Source: CBDDKU01 sp965230375 (lineage in GTDB: Bacteria > Bacteroidota > Bacteroidia > Flavobacteriales_D > Cryomorphaceae). From it: DNA of 64,000 nt. Position numbers and translations under genes: made by a program. Where the stretch lies: contig CBDDKU010000001.1 of NCBI GenBank assembly GCA_965230375.1, forward strand, positions 1 to 64,000, written 5' to 3'. Under the pieces are notes generated by a model. It saw only the letters and a list, made by a program, of their open reading frames with translations, was not told where the DNA came from and searched no databases. Within the stretch, counting starts at the first letter, position 1, and each line of letters opens with the position of its first letter. Of this stretch, positions 61,869 through 64,000 are shown piece by piece.

Positions 61869-62525
61869 CTATTTGACGACAGCAAATGATCTTGCGAAGT
61901 CATCAAAAGGGAGCTCTCGGATATTTGATGGTATCTCAAATTCAGTGGCCGGGATCTGTGTCTCTTTGATCTCTTGAGCTGAATAGGTCATTCTAATATC
62001 CTTCTTCACAGTTTCGTAGTACAGCGGTGTGCCATCTAAGTTGGCTAGTTCAGGAATGATATTTCCGGAAGCAATGGTCTTCGTGTAGTAAATGTGGAGC
62101 GTATCCGTATTTTCCAGCGTATAGGCATGAGAGCAATTCACACCCCCAATCTCCTTTTTGTACTCATCATAGAAAACTGCCTTTGCCGGAACTTGCTCTA
62201 AGTCTTTGATGTTTTCGTGGCTCATACGCACTTTAAATGCGCTGCCCAAAAATTGCATCACAAGGGTCATGTCACCTGTTTCGTGGTTAGAAATGAATGA
62301 TTGCACCCCACCACCAGAAGTGCTTTGTTCAAACTTAGACATGTTTCCCTTCAGATAGAGATAACTCAAATCAGGAAATGATTCCAACATGTTTTTAAGA
62401 TGAGCATCATCCGTTGAATACTCAATCGAATATGCTATGACTCCTTCAAATTGTGAAAATGCTGAAAGGCTGACCCCCATAAAGAAGGTCAGCGCCATAA
62501 GCATTCGTGTCTCAATTCTTTTCAT
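61869..62525 (-). CDS. GLPGLI/DUF4412-like envelope protein 1
   Basis: About 218 residues from ATG 62525, giving a signal peptide (MKRIETRMLMALTFFMGVSLSAFSQ); the open frame continues 44 codons upstream but those lie inside the neighbour. The mature part FEGVIAYSIEYSTDD ... YLYLKGNMSKFEQSTSGG ... IGGVNCSHAYTLENTDTLHIYYTKTI ... GTPLYYETVKKDIRMTYSAQEI resembles DUF4412 and GLPGLI-type periplasmic proteins: a beta-rich fold with the G-x-I-x-Y-x-x-x-Y start. It lies 1 bp after the paralogous gene at 62527 and so is cotranscribed. Function unknown. Confidence 0.65.
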   Translation of the reverse strand: MKRIETRMLMALTFFMGVSLSAFSQFEGVIAYSIEYSTDDAHLKNMLESFPDLSYLYLKGNMSKFEQSTSGGGVQSFISNHETGDMTLVMQFLGSAFKVRMSHENIKDLEQVPAKAVFYDEYKKEIGGVNCSHAYTLENTDTLHIYYTKTIASGNIIPELANLDGTPLYYETVKKDIRMTYSAQEIKETQIPATEFEIPSNIRELPFDDFARSFAVVK

Positions 62526-62526
62526 G

Positions 62527-63279
62527 TTACAGTTCAAATGTTTCGACGAGCTGCTCGAGTTCGACGTCCATCGACTCTCGAGAAATCTCGGTATAATCAT
62601 CTTGGGTGGCCAGAGCTTCAGGGTCGAGAGGGGTATTCTGAACAGACTCGGCTTCAAGTCTCATTCTTACACCAAATTCTTCTATTTCATAGGCCATCAA
62701 TACTCCTTCAATATCTCTATACTGTGTGCACCAGTTTGGTGACTCCATTTTTATATCAGTTGTGTAGAACACTTCTATTTCTGGAATCTCAACATCTTCA
62801 TAGACCACCAAAGCTTTTTTACAATGGTACCCGGCTATTGTGTCAGTATCTTCTGTAACAATCACAGTCATTTTTGGGTAATTAGATAGCATCTGAATTA
62901 CTCCGGTATTGTCCATTTTCACTTTGATCTTCTTCCTGAAAATCTTCAATTGGTGCTCTACAGTTTTCAAGTCTCTGTTTGCAACAATTCGGTTCTTAAA
63001 TACACCACCTGCTGCTTCAAAATGAGAAGCGAAAGCTTTTTCGCTGAACTCATAGATCATTGACTCGGGAAGGAGGCTTGCTGTGATAGATTCATCCGTC
63101 ATTTCTGGAAAGCTTACGCGGTATTCAATAACACCTTCGCTAATTCGCTTGTCAAATACATCATTCGAAATCGTACTACAAGCAGCAACCAAAAGACTCA
63201 TGATTAAAATTGGCGCCATCCAAACGACTGACAAAGCCAACTTTAATTTTGCTTTAGAATAAGGGTGTGGTCTTTTCAA
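62527..63279 (-). CDS. GLPGLI/DUF4412-like lipoprotein 2
   Basis: A 250-residue predicted lipoprotein with lipobox LLVAAC (Cys34). The mature part EGVIEYRVSFPEMTDES ... MIYEFSEKAFASHFEAAGGVFKNRIVAN ... DTIAGYHCKKALVVYEDVEIPEIEVFYTTDIKME ... IEGVLMAYEIEEFGVRMRLEAESV shares the G-V-I-x-Y start, the D-T-I-x-G-Y-x-C-K-K-A block and the I-E-G-x-x-x-x-Y block with the adjacent gene at 61869. The two are therefore paralogues or a heteromeric pair. The 25-residue basic stretch before the lipobox is longer than usual. Function unknown. Confidence 0.65.
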   Translation of the reverse strand: MKRPHPYSKAKLKLALSVVWMAPILIMSLLVAACSTISNDVFDKRISEGVIEYRVSFPEMTDESITASLLPESMIYEFSEKAFASHFEAAGGVFKNRIVANRDLKTVEHQLKIFRKKIKVKMDNTGVIQMLSNYPKMTVIVTEDTDTIAGYHCKKALVVYEDVEIPEIEVFYTTDIKMESPNWCTQYRDIEGVLMAYEIEEFGVRMRLEAESVQNTPLDPEALATQDDYTEISRESMDVELEQLVETFEL

Positions 63280-63463
63280 AATAAAACTGTTTCAGGTTGT
63301 GTAAAATGGTTTTGGTTCCTGCTAATACGCTGTTGATGTCAAAAGGTTACGAATGTATGATGTCGCTTTTCGCATACCTATCTTCCGCTTGTGATATGCT
63401 GTTTACTCCGTTTAAAATTTGATCTTTGCACCTAAAATCAAAGACTATAATTTTCGCTTAGAT

Positions 63464-64000
63464 ATGAGAAAGATTACACGTGTAGAAGTGGAATCGGAAG
63501 TAGGAGCAGGAACCCGCGGTGCACGCATGGGAGTGGAAGCTCTGAAGACTGTGGGCTTCAATCGCAATTCCCAGTTTTTTAACTTGGATAATAGTGTGAA
63601 GGTGGATGTAGCCAATGAAGTAATGTTCGATGATGATCCATCCAAATATGCTATCCACAAAGAAGGAGTTTTGCACACGTGCCGGGCAGTTGCAGATTCG
63701 GTGTCGAGTGTGCTTAAAGCGGGTGAGTTTCCTTTCGTCCTAGCTGGTGACCATAGCTCTGCTGCTGGTACAATTGCCGGAATTCAAAAAGCGTTTCCCG
63801 ATAAAAGATTGGGTGTAATCTGGGTGGATGCCCATGCAGATTTGCAAACGCCATATACCACGGAGTCGGGCAATATGCATGGAATGCCATTGGCGATGGC
63901 TATTGCAGATGACAACGAAGAAGCAGCTGTGAACAAGGTGAAAGAGTCTACGGAGAAGACTTGGGAAAAGCTAAAGTCGATGGGGCCGGAAGGTAGAGCC
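63464..64000 (+). CDS. arginase/agmatinase family protein, 5' part
   Basis: ATG at 63464 begins a frame that is open to the window edge (179 codons, about half of a normal arginase). It carries the manganese-binding arginase motifs GDHS (95-98) and DAHAD (122-126), with VLAGDHSSAAGTIAGIQKAFP and GVIWVDAHADLQTPYTTESGNMHGMPLAMA. The start MRKITRVEVESEVGAGTRGARMG and insertions differ from typical RocF, resembling arginase-like proteins of Bacteroidota, so arginase versus related ureohydrolase cannot be settled. The C-terminal metal motifs lie beyond the window. Confidence 0.9.
   Translation, partial: MRKITRVEVESEVGAGTRGARMGVEALKTVGFNRNSQFFNLDNSVKVDVANEVMFDDDPSKYAIHKEGVLHTCRAVADSVSSVLKAGEFPFVLAGDHSSAAGTIAGIQKAFPDKRLGVIWVDAHADLQTPYTTESGNMHGMPLAMAIADDNEEAAVNKVKESTEKTWEKLKSMGPEGRA

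Noticed and set aside
1..64000. CRISPR arrays, insertion sequences or prophage genes
   Set aside because: No regularly spaced repeats with unique spacers, no transposase motif and no phage structural genes were found; the only tandem repeat is the tRNA-linked array.

Overview
This is a 64-kb stretch of chromosome from a member of the Bacteroidota, most likely a marine Flavobacteriales of the Cryomorphaceae/Schleiferiaceae type. Evidence for this: eight proteins end in a type IX secretion (T9SS) C-terminal sorting domain; TamL/TamB form a lipoprotein-type Omp85 pair; several DUF families typical of Bacteroidota are present (DUF5723, DUF2279, DUF427); and promoters follow the TTTG-N19-TAnnTTTG pattern of this phylum. 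The species cannot be fixed from the sequence alone. There is no CRISPR array, rRNA operon, prophage or recognisable insertion sequence.

Layout. 0-8 kb: PH-domain membrane proteins (one frameshifted), a DUF5723 outer-membrane protein, small membrane proteins, a GNAT acetyltransferase, a bestrophin, and a SulP transporter. 8-10.2 kb: a DUF58 protein, then tRNA-Asp followed by a tandem array of about 446-bp units. Each unit carries a terminator hairpin, a GIY-YIG gene and a sequence resembling the tRNA 3' end with an inserted hairpin; the third unit is truncated. 10.2-20.3 kb: a secreted-protein block with a vanadium-haloperoxidase-like protein carrying Ig-like repeats and T9SS domain, an FG-GAP/UnbV partner, a small beta-barrel, a subtilase and a W-rich repeat protein. 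20.3-22.7 kb: an ergothioneine-type cluster (egtB, egtD, DUF427). 22.7-30.7 kb, mostly minus strand: CCA-adding enzyme, degenerate YrdC-like protein, GT9 glycosyltransferase, dapD, secreted alpha/beta hydrolase, ruvX, tamL; tamB follows to 35.6 kb.

35.7-43.8 kb: a GT-C membrane protein, a LOG protein, an SF2 helicase, ung, a small Zn-ribbon protein, a BASS-type symporter and typA. This part is full of single-base indels: typA carries four, and ung, the symporter and the LOG gene one each. Because ung and typA are conserved housekeeping genes, local sequence error is at least as likely as gene decay. 44-55.3 kb: an SPFH protein, then four paralogous secreted sugar-dehydrogenase-like (GSDH) proteins with PKD and T9SS domains, the most striking expansion in the window. 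55.3-64 kb: lolA-like, ftsK, msrA, DUF2279, a secreted EEP-family protein, a Smr protein, two GLPGLI/DUF4412-like envelope proteins, and the 5' part of an arginase-family gene cut by the window end.

The genes are packed tightly: four convergent pairs share a palindromic 4-bp stop overlap (TTAA or CTAG) and several same-strand pairs overlap by ATGA. The overall theme is cell-surface and secreted functions (T9SS cargo, Tam machinery, LPS glycosyltransfer, lipoprotein carrier) interleaved with housekeeping genes. The best candidates for something new are the tRNA-linked GIY-YIG cassette array and the four-member GSDH-PKD-T9SS cluster.
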